From: Micromonospora lupini str. Lupac 08
Lineage (GTDB): Bacteria > Actinomycetota > Actinomycetes > Mycobacteriales > Micromonosporaceae
Assembly (NCBI RefSeq): GCF_000297395.2
Contig: NZ_HF570108.1
Location: 6,839,737-6,903,736 of the forward strand
Length of the DNA stretch: 64,000 nucleotides
Direction of reading: 5' to 3'
The notes beneath the pieces were generated by a model. That model saw only the letters and a list, made by a program, of their open reading frames with translations. It was not told where the DNA came from and searched no databases. The position numbers and the translations under genes were made by a program. Positions 8,592 to 16,735 of the stretch are shown here, piece by piece; the stretch's first letter is position 1, and each line of letters begins with the position of its first letter.

Positions 8592-9011
8592 CTACGCCCG
8601 GGGGAACATCTGGCCGACGCGGATCTTGTTGCCGAACGGGTCCCGGATGCCGAAGTCGATCCCGTACGGGCGCTCGGTCGGCTCGTCGATGATCTCGACG
8701 CCCTTCGCCACGAGATCCTCGTGGGTCTTGCGGGCGTCGTCGGTGGTCATGAAGAGGTACCCACCCAGGGCGCCCTTGGCGAGCAGCTCCCGCACCTGCT
8801 CGGCCGTCGCCGGGTCCAGCGCCGGCGGGCCCGGCTTCTCCAGCAGGATCTCGCGCTCCGGGTCGCCGGGCAGGTTGACAGTCAACCAGCGCATGAAGCC
8901 GAGATCCTGATCGGTGTTGACCTCCATGCCGAGCTTGTTCACGTAAAAGTCCAGTGCCTCGTCCTGGTCGAGGACGTAGATCTGGGAGCGGCTGATCGCG
9001 TTCATCGTCAT
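8592..9011 (-). CDS. VOC (glyoxalase/bleomycin-resistance) family protein, 139 aa
   Basis: Two beta-alpha-beta-beta-beta modules of the vicinal oxygen chelate fold. One opens with SQIYVLDQDEALDFYVNKLG, and the second contains GGYLFMTTDDARKTHEDLVAKG and ends IRDPFGNKIRVGQ. Start chosen at MTMNAISRS (9011). It is the last gene of a three-gene minus-strand operon: SLOG-membrane protein, AraC regulator (ending 34 bp upstream), VOC. Members bind or modify small molecules, often in detoxification or antibiotic resistance. Catalytic activity cannot be inferred. Confidence 0.88.
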   Translation of the reverse strand: MTMNAISRSQIYVLDQDEALDFYVNKLGMEVNTDQDLGFMRWLTVNLPGDPEREILLEKPGPPALDPATAEQVRELLAKGALGGYLFMTTDDARKTHEDLVAKGVEIIDEPTERPYGIDFGIRDPFGNKIRVGQMFPRA

Positions 9012-9045
9012 GCCACGACCGTAGAGGGTGGCCCTGACCTGCTGC

Positions 9046-9447
9046 TTATCCAAAACTGCTGGGACGCGTCCAGGCTTTGGTGAAGCAGGACGGCACGTTG
9101 GCCGGCGCGGCTCGGCGACGCCGGAAATCCGAGGGCGAGTCCCCCACGATCTGCCGGAACGTCCGGCTGAACGTGCCCAGGCTGCCGAAGCCGACCGCGT
9201 AACAGATGTCCGTCACGTCCCGGTCGGTCTCCACCAGCAGCGTCATGGCCCGCTCCACCCGACGGCGTTGCAGGTAGCGGTGTGGCGTCTCGCCGAAGGT
9301 GGCCCGGAACGTCCTGATGAAGTGCGCCTCGGAGACGTGCGCGATCCGGGCCAGCGCCGGGATGTCCAGCGGCTCGGCGTACGCCCGGTCCATCGCGTCG
9401 CGGGCCCGCAGCATCGCCCGGTTGGACTCCTCCACGGCACGGCTCAC
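9046..9447 (-). CDS. AraC-family transcriptional regulator, DNA-binding domain only, 133 aa
   Basis: Two helix-turn-helix motifs typical of AraC/XylS: LDIPALARIAHVSEAHFIRTF and the DVTDICYAVGFGSLGTFSRTF signature. It has no N-terminal ligand-binding domain, so it is a stand-alone DNA-binding domain. The GTG start overlaps the stop of the upstream SLOG gene by four bases (GTGA), implying translational coupling. The VOC gene follows 34 bp later, so it probably controls this operon. Confidence 0.9.
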   Translation of the reverse strand: MSRAVEESNRAMLRARDAMDRAYAEPLDIPALARIAHVSEAHFIRTFRATFGETPHRYLQRRRVERAMTLLVETDRDVTDICYAVGFGSLGTFSRTFRQIVGDSPSDFRRRRAAPANVPSCFTKAWTRPSSFG

Positions 9448-10502
9448 CGCGGGCCGCCCGGCGGAAGGACCGACGTCTGCGTCACGTCCTGGTCGCGCAG
9501 CTTCGCGTAGACGACCTCGGACGTGAACCCGCCGATGAACCCGATGGCCAGGACGAAGAAGACCAACTTCCGCGCCGCGTCACCGTCGAGCAGACCCGGG
9601 TTGGTGGAGAGCTGCGCCGCGACGAACAACAGGAAGGCGATGACACCGGCGGCCGAACCCAACGCCGCCGCCCGCAGCCAGTTGCCACTGCCGTCGTACG
9701 CGTTGCGCACGATCGCACCCCACACCGAGGCGAACAGCGGGGCGGCCACGAGAACCGCGACGTTCTGCCACCCGCCGGCCGGAGCGGCATACGCCAGCGG
9801 GATCGTGGCGAGGGCGAGCAACAGCAGGACCAGCGCGGTGACCAGACCCGCCACCGTACGCCGCCCGGCGGCCCGCTCGACCTCGCCGGCAGCGCGCTCC
9901 TGCTCGGCGTGGCGCTGCACCTGGGCGTGCAGCGCGGCGACGATCGGCTCGGCGGCGCCCGGCTGCCACGGGCGGGCCAGCAGGGCCACCTCCTCCTCGG
10001 TGGCGACGCCGCGCTGACCGCTGAGGCGCTGCCAGACCCTCTCCGCGCCACCACCGAACGCCGCCACCGCCGCGACCGGGATGCGCCGGGACAGACCGAT
10101 GAGCCCGGCGATGAACGTGGAGCGTTCGCCGCCCACCAGCAGGAACGCGTCGGCAGTCAGCAGCGACTGGTAGAAGATGACCTCCCAGTCCTCGGTCGAC
10201 TCGGGCACGACGGTGAACAGATCCGGGTGCCGCTCGGCCTCCTCGAAGCCCAGGTCCTTCTGATACCGGCCACGGACCAGGATCGACCCGGGCTGTGCCC
10301 GCCCGGAGCGTACGTAGCCACGCACGACGTCCCGTTCCAGGTACTCGGGATCACCGGAGTACACGACGATGCGGCAGCCCCGCGTGGCGAGCGCCGCACC
10401 CAACTCGGCCGCCGCCGCAGCCGCGCCCTCCGGATCTCGTACGGCGGGCGAGTAGGTGCGGCCCGGCTGGGCGCTACCGATGATCGCGACGAGCGGGCTC
10501 AT
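9444..10502 (-). CDS. SLOG-domain protein with C-terminal multi-pass membrane region, 352 aa
   Basis: The N-terminal 190 residues form a Rossmann-like domain: VAIIGSAQPGRTY, a strand RGCRIVVYSGDPEY, TADAFLLVGGERSTFIAG and a RRIPVAAVAAFGGG strand. This fits the SLOG/LOG-like nucleotide-binding superfamily (my fold assignment by eye). A charged helix (EPIVAALHAQVQRHAEQERA) leads into four predicted membrane helices from about residue 219. SLOG plus membrane segments is an arrangement described for predicted nucleotide-sensing conflict effectors (SLOG-SLATT class). Start 10502 has GAGGAG upstream. Its stop overlaps the AraC start. Function unproven. Confidence 0.7.
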   Translation of the reverse strand: MSPLVAIIGSAQPGRTYSPAVRDPEGAAAAAAELGAALATRGCRIVVYSGDPEYLERDVVRGYVRSGRAQPGSILVRGRYQKDLGFEEAERHPDLFTVVPESTEDWEVIFYQSLLTADAFLLVGGERSTFIAGLIGLSRRIPVAAVAAFGGGAERVWQRLSGQRGVATEEEVALLARPWQPGAAEPIVAALHAQVQRHAEQERAAGEVERAAGRRTVAGLVTALVLLLLALATIPLAYAAPAGGWQNVAVLVAAPLFASVWGAIVRNAYDGSGNWLRAAALGSAAGVIAFLLFVAAQLSTNPGLLDGDAARKLVFFVLAIGFIGGFTSEVVYAKLRDQDVTQTSVLPPGGPR

Positions 10503-10618
10503 GCGACTCCTCGACGGTCGGTGGTAACCCGAACTATAGGAGTGACCGACCATCGATGCCCGTGCCGACGGCGCCGCCGACGAGCCGTCGGGGGACGGCC
10601 GGACGGGCGAATATTCTG

Positions 10619-10692
10619 AGCCCCCGGCCGGGATCGAACCGGCGACATCTCGCTTACAAGGCGAGTGCTCTGGCCAGCTGAGCTACAGGGGC
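10619..10692 (-). tRNA. tRNA-Thr (anticodon TGT)
   Basis: Read on the minus strand, the acceptor GCCCCTG pairs with CGGGGGC (one G-T pair). The D stem is GCTC/GAGC, the anticodon stem CTCGC/GCGAG with loop CTTGTAA (anticodon TGT), the variable loop ATGTC, and the T stem GCCGG/CCGGC with loop TTCGATC. The discriminator is T and CCA is not encoded. The gene decodes ACA and related Thr codons. Confidence 0.95.
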
Positions 10693-10871
10693 GCGTGCGT
10701 CGAGGCCAGCATAGCGACTGACGTCCGGATATCCCGCTCGCGAGTGCTCCCGAGCACGGGAAACGTCAACAACCCGACGCCCGAGGCCTCGGCACGACGT
10801 CGATTGATGCCTGACCGTGCCCGTGTGCCCGGAATGCGTGGGCATTGGATCACTTCCGAGGGTCCCTCGCC

Positions 10872-10900
10872 TTGGCAGCGCGGGGAAAGCCGTTTACGGT
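10872..10900 (+). promoter_or_regulatory. Sigma-70-like promoter for the MsiK-like ATPase gene
   Basis: A -35 TTGGCA at 10872-10877 and a -10 TACGGT at 10895-10900 are separated by exactly 17 bp. This would leave an untranslated leader of about 125 bases before the ATG at 11033. The rest of the 340-bp gap between the tRNA gene and this gene (10693-11032) shows no gene and no obvious riboswitch fold. Confidence 0.55.
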
Positions 10901-11032
10901 GCAGTGACACGGACGACACCACGGCCGCCCCCGCGGCCGACCGCCGTCCGCTGACCGGCGCGGATACGTGCCGGTCGCTCCTTCACTCGGATCGTCCGGC
11001 ACGTTCCTGCCGGTGAGAGGAAGCGCACCACC

Positions 11033-12124
<1,092 letters not shown>

Positions 12125-12140
12125 CGTAACGCCGTACCGG

Positions 12141-12174
12141 AAAGGGGCGGTCCGCTTCGGCGGGCCGCCCCTTT
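12141..12174 (+). terminator. Terminator of the MsiK-like gene
   Basis: AAAGGGGCGG-T-CCGC and GCGG-G-CCGCCCCTTT form a stem of about 14 bp closed by a TTCG tetraloop, 17 bp after the stop. Confidence 0.8.
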
Positions 12175-12294
12175 CGTCGTACCCGGGAAGGGCACCTCAC
12201 TCCGCGGTGCCAGCGCGGATGTGGCTCCGCGGGGTGACTCGGCCGGGCGAGCCGCGGCCGTAGCGTCGCGGCACGCCCGACCCGAGGAGACGCC

Positions 12295-12876
12295 GTGTCC
12301 GCCACCGTTCACCCGATCACCCGTTCCCGGCTCGACCGGACGGCCCGCCTGGCCGGCCGCAGCCTCGCCTACTGCGCGACGCTGGTGCCGGTCGCCCTGC
12401 TCGCGCTTGTGACCGCCCCGGTGGGTGGCGCCGATGCGGCCGCCGCCCGATGGCGGAGGCTGCGCACCGGACTACTCGGAGCACCCCCGACGCCCACACC
12501 CGACCGGCGACCCGGCCCGGTCGCGGTACTCGGCCATGGACTGCTCAGCCTGCTGCTCGGCTTCGTGGCACTGCTACCGCTCGGCGTCCAGCTGCTGCTG
12601 GTGCTGCGCGGCATGCTGTACGGGATCGTCGACCCGGGCCCGTACGACCACTCCTGGGGCGGTCCGACCCGGGCCGGCGCGTGGCTGGCGCACTTCCTTG
12701 TCGGCCTGCCGATGGCCGCCGCCGGTCTGGCGGCGTTGATCGGCATCGCCGCCGTGCACCAGCGACTGACCCGCCGTCTCGACGGGGAGCGCAGTGCGGC
12801 CTGGCTGCTTCCGGCCACGCTGCTGATCGCGGCGGCCGGGGCGCTGTTCTTCGTCGCCTGGCTGCACCAGATCTGA
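12295..12876 (+). CDS. Multi-pass membrane protein of unknown function, 193 aa
   Basis: GTG start. Hydrophobic segments near residues 22-45 (AYCATLVPVALLALVTAPVG), 78-100 (GLLSLLLGFVALLPLGVQLL), 130-155 (WLAHFLVGLPMAAAGLAALI) and 165-190 suggest four membrane helices. A loop with YGIVDPGPYDHSWGGPT separates helices two and three; similar WGGP segments occur in actinobacterial sensor-associated membrane proteins. Two strong hairpins bound it, so it is probably transcribed alone. Family not recognised. Confidence 0.75.
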   Translation: MSATVHPITRSRLDRTARLAGRSLAYCATLVPVALLALVTAPVGGADAAAARWRRLRTGLLGAPPTPTPDRRPGPVAVLGHGLLSLLLGFVALLPLGVQLLLVLRGMLYGIVDPGPYDHSWGGPTRAGAWLAHFLVGLPMAAAGLAALIGIAAVHQRLTRRLDGERSAAWLLPATLLIAAAGALFFVAWLHQI

Positions 12877-12919
12877 CGACGAGGCCCCCTCCCGCACCGG
12901 GCGGGAGGGGGCCTCGTCG
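12877..12919. terminator. Bidirectional terminator, perfect 19-bp stem
   Basis: The arms at 12877-12895 and 12901-12919 are perfect reverse complements around a 5-nt loop. The hairpin lies exactly between the convergent stops of the membrane protein (+) and the rRNA methyltransferase (-), so it should serve both. Confidence 0.85.
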
Positions 12920-12925
12920 ACGTCG

Positions 12926-14059
12926 TTACAGCTCGACCGAGCGGCGGCGGGCGACCTCGGCGAGGGTGACCGCGGCGGCCACGCTTGCGTTGAGCGACTC
13001 CACCTCGGAGATCATCGGGATACTCACGGTCAGGTCGCACGTCTCCCCGACCAGCCGGGACAACCCACGCCCCTCGGAGCCGACCACCACCACCAGCGGG
13101 CCGACAGCGGCCTCCAGGTCGTACAGGTCGGTGTCACCGTCGGCGTCCAGGCCGACCACCATGAAGCCGGCGTCGCGGCACGCCTTCAGCGACCGGGTCA
13201 GGTTGGTGACCTGCGCCACCGGCACCCGCGCGGCCGCGCCGGCGCTGGTCCGCCAGGCGGTCGCGGTGATCCCGGCAGCCCGCCGCTCGGGTACGAAGAC
13301 ACCCTGCGCGCCGAACGCGGCGGCCGAACGGATCACCGCACCCAGGTTGCGCGGATCGGTGACACCGTCCAGCGCGACCAGGAGCGGCGCCTGCTGCTCC
13401 AGGGCCGCGGCCACCATGTCCTCGAAGGGCTCGTACGCGAAGGGCGGCACCTGCAAGCCGACGCCCTGGTGCAGCACCCCGCCGGTCATCCGGTCCAGCT
13501 CGGCGCGGCTGATCTCCAGGTTGGCGATGCCCCGGTCGGCGGCCGTCCGGATGATCTCGTTGATCCGGTCGTCCATGTCGATGCCCTGAGCGACGTAGAG
13601 CGCCGTCGCCGGCACCTGGGCGCGCAGCGCCTCCAGCACCGGGTTGCGCCCGACCAGCAGCTCCGGGGTGTCCTTGGACGGGTTGGACTTGCGCCCCGGC
13701 GCGACCCGGGGACCGGTCCGTCCGGCGGCCGGCCGGCCACCCCGCCCCGCCGAGCCACCACGATTCGCCGGTACGCCCCGGCCACCGCCCCTGCCCCAGG
13801 TGGTGTCCTTGCTGCCCGGCTGGCCGATCTTCGGGGCACGCCCCTCCTCGGCCGCCGCCCGGCGCTCCTTGTCCTGCTTCCAGGCGGTGCGCTGCGGCAG
13901 CTTCTCGGTGCCCGAGTAACCCTTGTGCCAGGGTCGCTCGTCGGCGGGCAGGGTACGCCCGCGTCCGGTGAGGGAGTCCTTGTTCTTGCCGCCGGAGCCC
14001 TTGGGGGCACCCGCCTTCGGCGTCAGTCGCCGGCCACGGCGCTGCGAGTTGCCGGCCAT
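12926..14059 (-). CDS. rlmB: 23S rRNA 2'-O-methyltransferase, TrmH/RlmB (SpoU) family, 377 aa
   Basis: A low-complexity basic N-terminal extension of about 120 residues (Gly, Arg, Lys rich) probably contacts RNA. It is followed by the SpoU substrate-binding domain (LLVGRNPVLEALRA) and the knotted SPOUT domain. Knot motifs are DGVTDPRNLGAVIRSAAAFG, VVVVGSEGRGLSRLV and IPMISEVESLNASVAAAV. Uses S-adenosylmethionine to methylate a ribose in 23S rRNA (G2251 in E. coli numbering for RlmB). Its ATG overlaps the cysS stop (TGATG), and a cysS-rlmB pair is conserved in actinobacteria. Confidence 0.92.
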   Translation of the reverse strand: MAGNSQRRGRRLTPKAGAPKGSGGKNKDSLTGRGRTLPADERPWHKGYSGTEKLPQRTAWKQDKERRAAAEEGRAPKIGQPGSKDTTWGRGGGRGVPANRGGSAGRGGRPAAGRTGPRVAPGRKSNPSKDTPELLVGRNPVLEALRAQVPATALYVAQGIDMDDRINEIIRTAADRGIANLEISRAELDRMTGGVLHQGVGLQVPPFAYEPFEDMVAAALEQQAPLLVALDGVTDPRNLGAVIRSAAAFGAQGVFVPERRAAGITATAWRTSAGAAARVPVAQVTNLTRSLKACRDAGFMVVGLDADGDTDLYDLEAAVGPLVVVVGSEGRGLSRLVGETCDLTVSIPMISEVESLNASVAAAVTLAEVARRRSVEL

Positions 14060-15474
14060 CAGTCCTGCTCTCCAATAGTCCAACGGGGGCCCTGGGGGGT
14101 GTCCTCGACCACCACGCCGGCCAGCTTGAGCTGGTCGCGTACCGCGTCGGCGGCGGTCCAGTCCTTGCGGCCCCGGGCCTGCGCGCGCTGCTCCAGGGCC
14201 AGCGCGATCAGGGAGTCCACCACGGCACGCAGATCGTCCGAGCGGCCGCCACCGGTCCAGCCCTCATCCAGGGGGTCGACCCCGAGGATATCCAGCATCG
14301 CCCGTACCGCGGCCAGGGTGGTGCGGACGGTCACATCGTCGCCGGCGGTCAGCGCGGTGTTGCCGTCGCGGATGTGCTGCTGCAACACGGCCAGCGCGGC
14401 GGACGTGTTGAGGTCGTCGTCCATGGCCGCCACGAAGCCGGCCGGCAGCTCACCGAACTGCCCGGCGCCCACCCGCTCGACGGCCCGCTGCACGAAACCC
14501 TCGATCCGCCGGTACGCGGTGGCCGCGTCGCGCAGCGAGTCCTCCGAGTAGTCGATCACCGAGCGGTAGTGGGCGGCAGCGTAGTAGTACCGCAGTTCCA
14601 CAGGCCGCACCCCGAGCGAGTCCACGTACGCCAGGTCGAGCGCGTTGCCGGCGGACTTGCCCATCTTGGCGCCGCCGATGTTGAGCAGTCCGTGGTGCAC
14701 CCAGTAGCGCGCGAACGGCAGCCCGGCCGCGTTGGACTGGGCGATCTCGTTCTCGTGGTGCGGGAACGTCAGATCCAGACCGCCGCCGTGGATGTCGAAC
14801 TCCGGCCCGAGGTAGCGCCAGCACATCGCCGAGCACTCGATGTGCCAACCCGGGCGACCCAACCCCCACGGAGACGGCCAGTACGCGTCCGCCGGCTCGT
14901 CCGGCTTGGCGCCCTTCCAGAGGGCGAAGTCGCGCGGGTCCCGCTTGCCCCGGTCGGGGGCGTCGCCCGCCGACTGCATCGCGTCCGGCGACTGACCCGA
15001 CAGCGACCCGTACGCCGGCCAGGACGCCACGTCGAAGTAGACGTCACCCGAGCCGTCGGTGGCCGGGTACGCGTGCCCGTCCGCGATCAACTTCGTGATC
15101 AGCTCGTGCATCTCCGGGATGTGCCCGGTGGCGCGCGGCTCGTACGTGGGTGCCAGAACGTTCAACGCCCGGTACGACTCGGCGAGGATCAACTCGTTGG
15201 CGTACGCGATCGACCAGAACGGCCGACCCTGCTCCCCCGCCTTCACCAGGATCTTGTCGTCGATGTCGGTAACGTTGCGGATGAACGTGACCTCGTAGCC
15301 GGCGGTCACCAGCCAGCGACGCAGCACGTCATAGTTGACGCCGGAGCGAAGGTGGCCGATGTGCGGCGGCGCCTGGAGGGTGAGACCACACAGGTAGACC
15401 CCCACCTTGCCGGCTTCCCGCGGGACGAAGTCCCGCACCGATCGGGTGGCGGTGTCATACAGGCGTAGCGTCAC
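14059..15474 (-). CDS. cysS: Cysteinyl-tRNA synthetase, 471 aa
   Basis: Class I synthetase with actinobacterial motifs: CGLTLQAPPHIGHLRSG (HIGH signature plus first zinc Cys), GWHIECSAMC (second Cys), HHENEIAQS (zinc His/Glu) and KMGKSAGN (KMSKS loop). DDDLNTSAALAVL marks the C-terminal helical domain. GTG start at 15474. An upstream in-frame extension to 15555 lacks family similarity. Charges tRNA-Cys. Length and tail fit CysS rather than the shorter mycothiol ligase MshC. Co-transcribed with rlmB downstream. Confidence 0.95.
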   Translation of the reverse strand: MTLRLYDTATRSVRDFVPREAGKVGVYLCGLTLQAPPHIGHLRSGVNYDVLRRWLVTAGYEVTFIRNVTDIDDKILVKAGEQGRPFWSIAYANELILAESYRALNVLAPTYEPRATGHIPEMHELITKLIADGHAYPATDGSGDVYFDVASWPAYGSLSGQSPDAMQSAGDAPDRGKRDPRDFALWKGAKPDEPADAYWPSPWGLGRPGWHIECSAMCWRYLGPEFDIHGGGLDLTFPHHENEIAQSNAAGLPFARYWVHHGLLNIGGAKMGKSAGNALDLAYVDSLGVRPVELRYYYAAAHYRSVIDYSEDSLRDAATAYRRIEGFVQRAVERVGAGQFGELPAGFVAAMDDDLNTSAALAVLQQHIRDGNTALTAGDDVTVRTTLAAVRAMLDILGVDPLDEGWTGGGRSDDLRAVVDSLIALALEQRAQARGRKDWTAADAVRDQLKLAGVVVEDTPQGPRWTIGEQD

Positions 15475-15537
15475 CGTACAAGGGTAGCCGTCCGCGCCTG
15501 TCCGGGTCCGCCGGTGCCGGGTCGTACGCTGCCAGGC

Positions 15538-16503
15538 GTGGACGCGACCGCACACCCCGCCGAGCCACCAACGGTCCCCGGCGGTGAAGATCCCCGTCTA
15601 CGGGCCCGACCCGGCACCCCGATCGAGCAGACCGACACCGCCGCCACCTCCGGCCGGGATGTTGCCGCACGGGCCGTCCCTGAGGCAGGTCCCGCCGGAC
15701 GGGCCGTCCCTGAACCGGGCCCCGCCGGACGGGCCGTCCCTGAGGCCGGTCCCGCCGGGCGGGTCGTCCCTGAGGCCGGTGTCGCCGGACGGGCCGTCCC
15801 TGAGGCCGGTGTCGCCGGACGGGCCGTCCCTGAACCGGGCCCCGCCGGACGGGCCGACGTGGTGGTCGGGCGGGCCGGGGAGACGGCGCAGACGCTGGAC
15901 CGGGGGCTGCGTCTGCTGCACCTGGTCGCCGACGCGCCAGCCGGGTTGACCGTCACCGAGGTGGCGACGAGGCTCGGCATCGGCCGGGCGGCCGTCTACC
16001 GGCTGGTCGGCCCGTTGACCGGGCACGGCATGCTGCGTCGCGACAGCGACGGCCGGCTCCGCCTCGGCGTCGGGGTGCTGCACCTGGCCCGACGCGCCCA
16101 GCCGCTGCTCGCCGAGGGGGCGATGCCCGCACTACGCCGGCTCGCCGAGCAGGCCGGCGCCACCGCACACCTGACCGTGGTGGAGGGCGGCGAGGGTGTC
16201 GCCCTGGCCGTGGTCGAGCCGAGCTGGACGTCGTTCCACGTCGCCTACCGCACGGGGGCACGGCATCCACTGGACCGAGGCGCGGCGGGACGGGCCATCC
16301 TGGCCGGCCGGGGCGGCGCGGCGGAACCGGTGAGCAGCAGCGGGGAGCTGCAGTCCGGGGCGTACGGGGTGGCCGCGCCGGTGCTCGGCGTACCGGGTCT
16401 GGAGGCCAGCGTCGGCGTCGTCGCGCTCGCCCCGCTTGACGTCGACCTGATCGGCCCCCAGGTGCTCGCCGCCGCCACCGCCGTCACCGCTGCCCTCCGC
16501 TGA
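15538..16503 (+). CDS. IclR-family transcriptional regulator with a repeat-encoded N-terminal extension, 321 aa
   Basis: From about residue 113 this is a normal IclR regulator: winged HTH (GLTVTEVATRLGIGRAAVYR, LTGHGMLRRDSDGRLRLG), then the effector domain (QAGATAHLTVVEGGEGVALAV, HPLDRGAAGRAILAG). The first 110 residues are unusual. Six copies of a 10-residue unit (AGRAVPEAGP and variants) are encoded by a 30-bp tandem repeat. GTG start at 15538, in the cysS divergent region. IclR proteins bind a metabolite and repress or activate catabolic genes, but no target operon lies next to it. Confidence 0.88.
   Translation: MDATAHPAEPPTVPGGEDPRLRARPGTPIEQTDTAATSGRDVAARAVPEAGPAGRAVPEPGPAGRAVPEAGPAGRVVPEAGVAGRAVPEAGVAGRAVPEPGPAGRADVVVGRAGETAQTLDRGLRLLHLVADAPAGLTVTEVATRLGIGRAAVYRLVGPLTGHGMLRRDSDGRLRLGVGVLHLARRAQPLLAEGAMPALRRLAEQAGATAHLTVVEGGEGVALAVVEPSWTSFHVAYRTGARHPLDRGAAGRAILAGRGGAAEPVSSSGELQSGAYGVAAPVLGVPGLEASVGVVALAPLDVDLIGPQVLAAATAVTAALR
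15665..15856 (+). repeat. 30-bp minisatellite inside the IclR gene, about six copies
   Basis: Units of 30 bp starting at 15671, 15701, 15731, 15761, 15791 and 15821, with a partial unit at 15851, differ by only a few bases. Each contains GGGCCGTCCCTGA. The length keeps the reading frame, so copy-number change would lengthen or shorten the protein linker by 10 residues per step. Confidence 0.9.
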
Positions 16504-16534
16504 CCTCCGCCTGGCCGCCCGTCACCTGGCCGCT

Positions 16535-16611
16535 TGATCGACTCGGGTTCCTGGAAAGCGCGGGGTCCCAGCACCAACGACGGCCCGATTTCCATGAACG
16601 CGAGTCGATCA
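16535..16611. repeat. Dispersed palindromic element, copy 1
   Basis: The arms 16535-16557 (TGATCGACTCGGGTTCCTGGAAA) and 16589-16611 are reverse complements except for two positions, around a 31-bp centre. A related copy lies at 18070-18150. The two flank the DUF559-type gene. The core GATCGACTCG...GTTC..GGAAA recurs in both. Confidence 0.8.
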
Positions 16612-16735
16612 CCGCCGGGTGCCATACCACGATCGGCGAGTGGGCTCACGGTTGTCCACAGGGGCCGGCCGAGGCTCGGGGCGGGTTGTCCACAGGGGTT
16701 TCGGCGGGCGGTTCGGGGTCCGCACGCTGTTCGAC

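Noticed and set aside
10693..11032. Possible riboswitch in the leader of the MsiK-like gene
   Set aside because: No conserved riboswitch core or terminator/antiterminator pair was recognised; a plain promoter explains the region.
14059..15474. Mycothiol ligase MshC instead of CysS
   Set aside because: Length, the DDDLNTSAAL C-terminal region and coupling to rlmB fit CysS.
15665..15856. Possible CRISPR-like array
   Set aside because: Units are contiguous without spacers and in frame with a coding sequence; it is a minisatellite.
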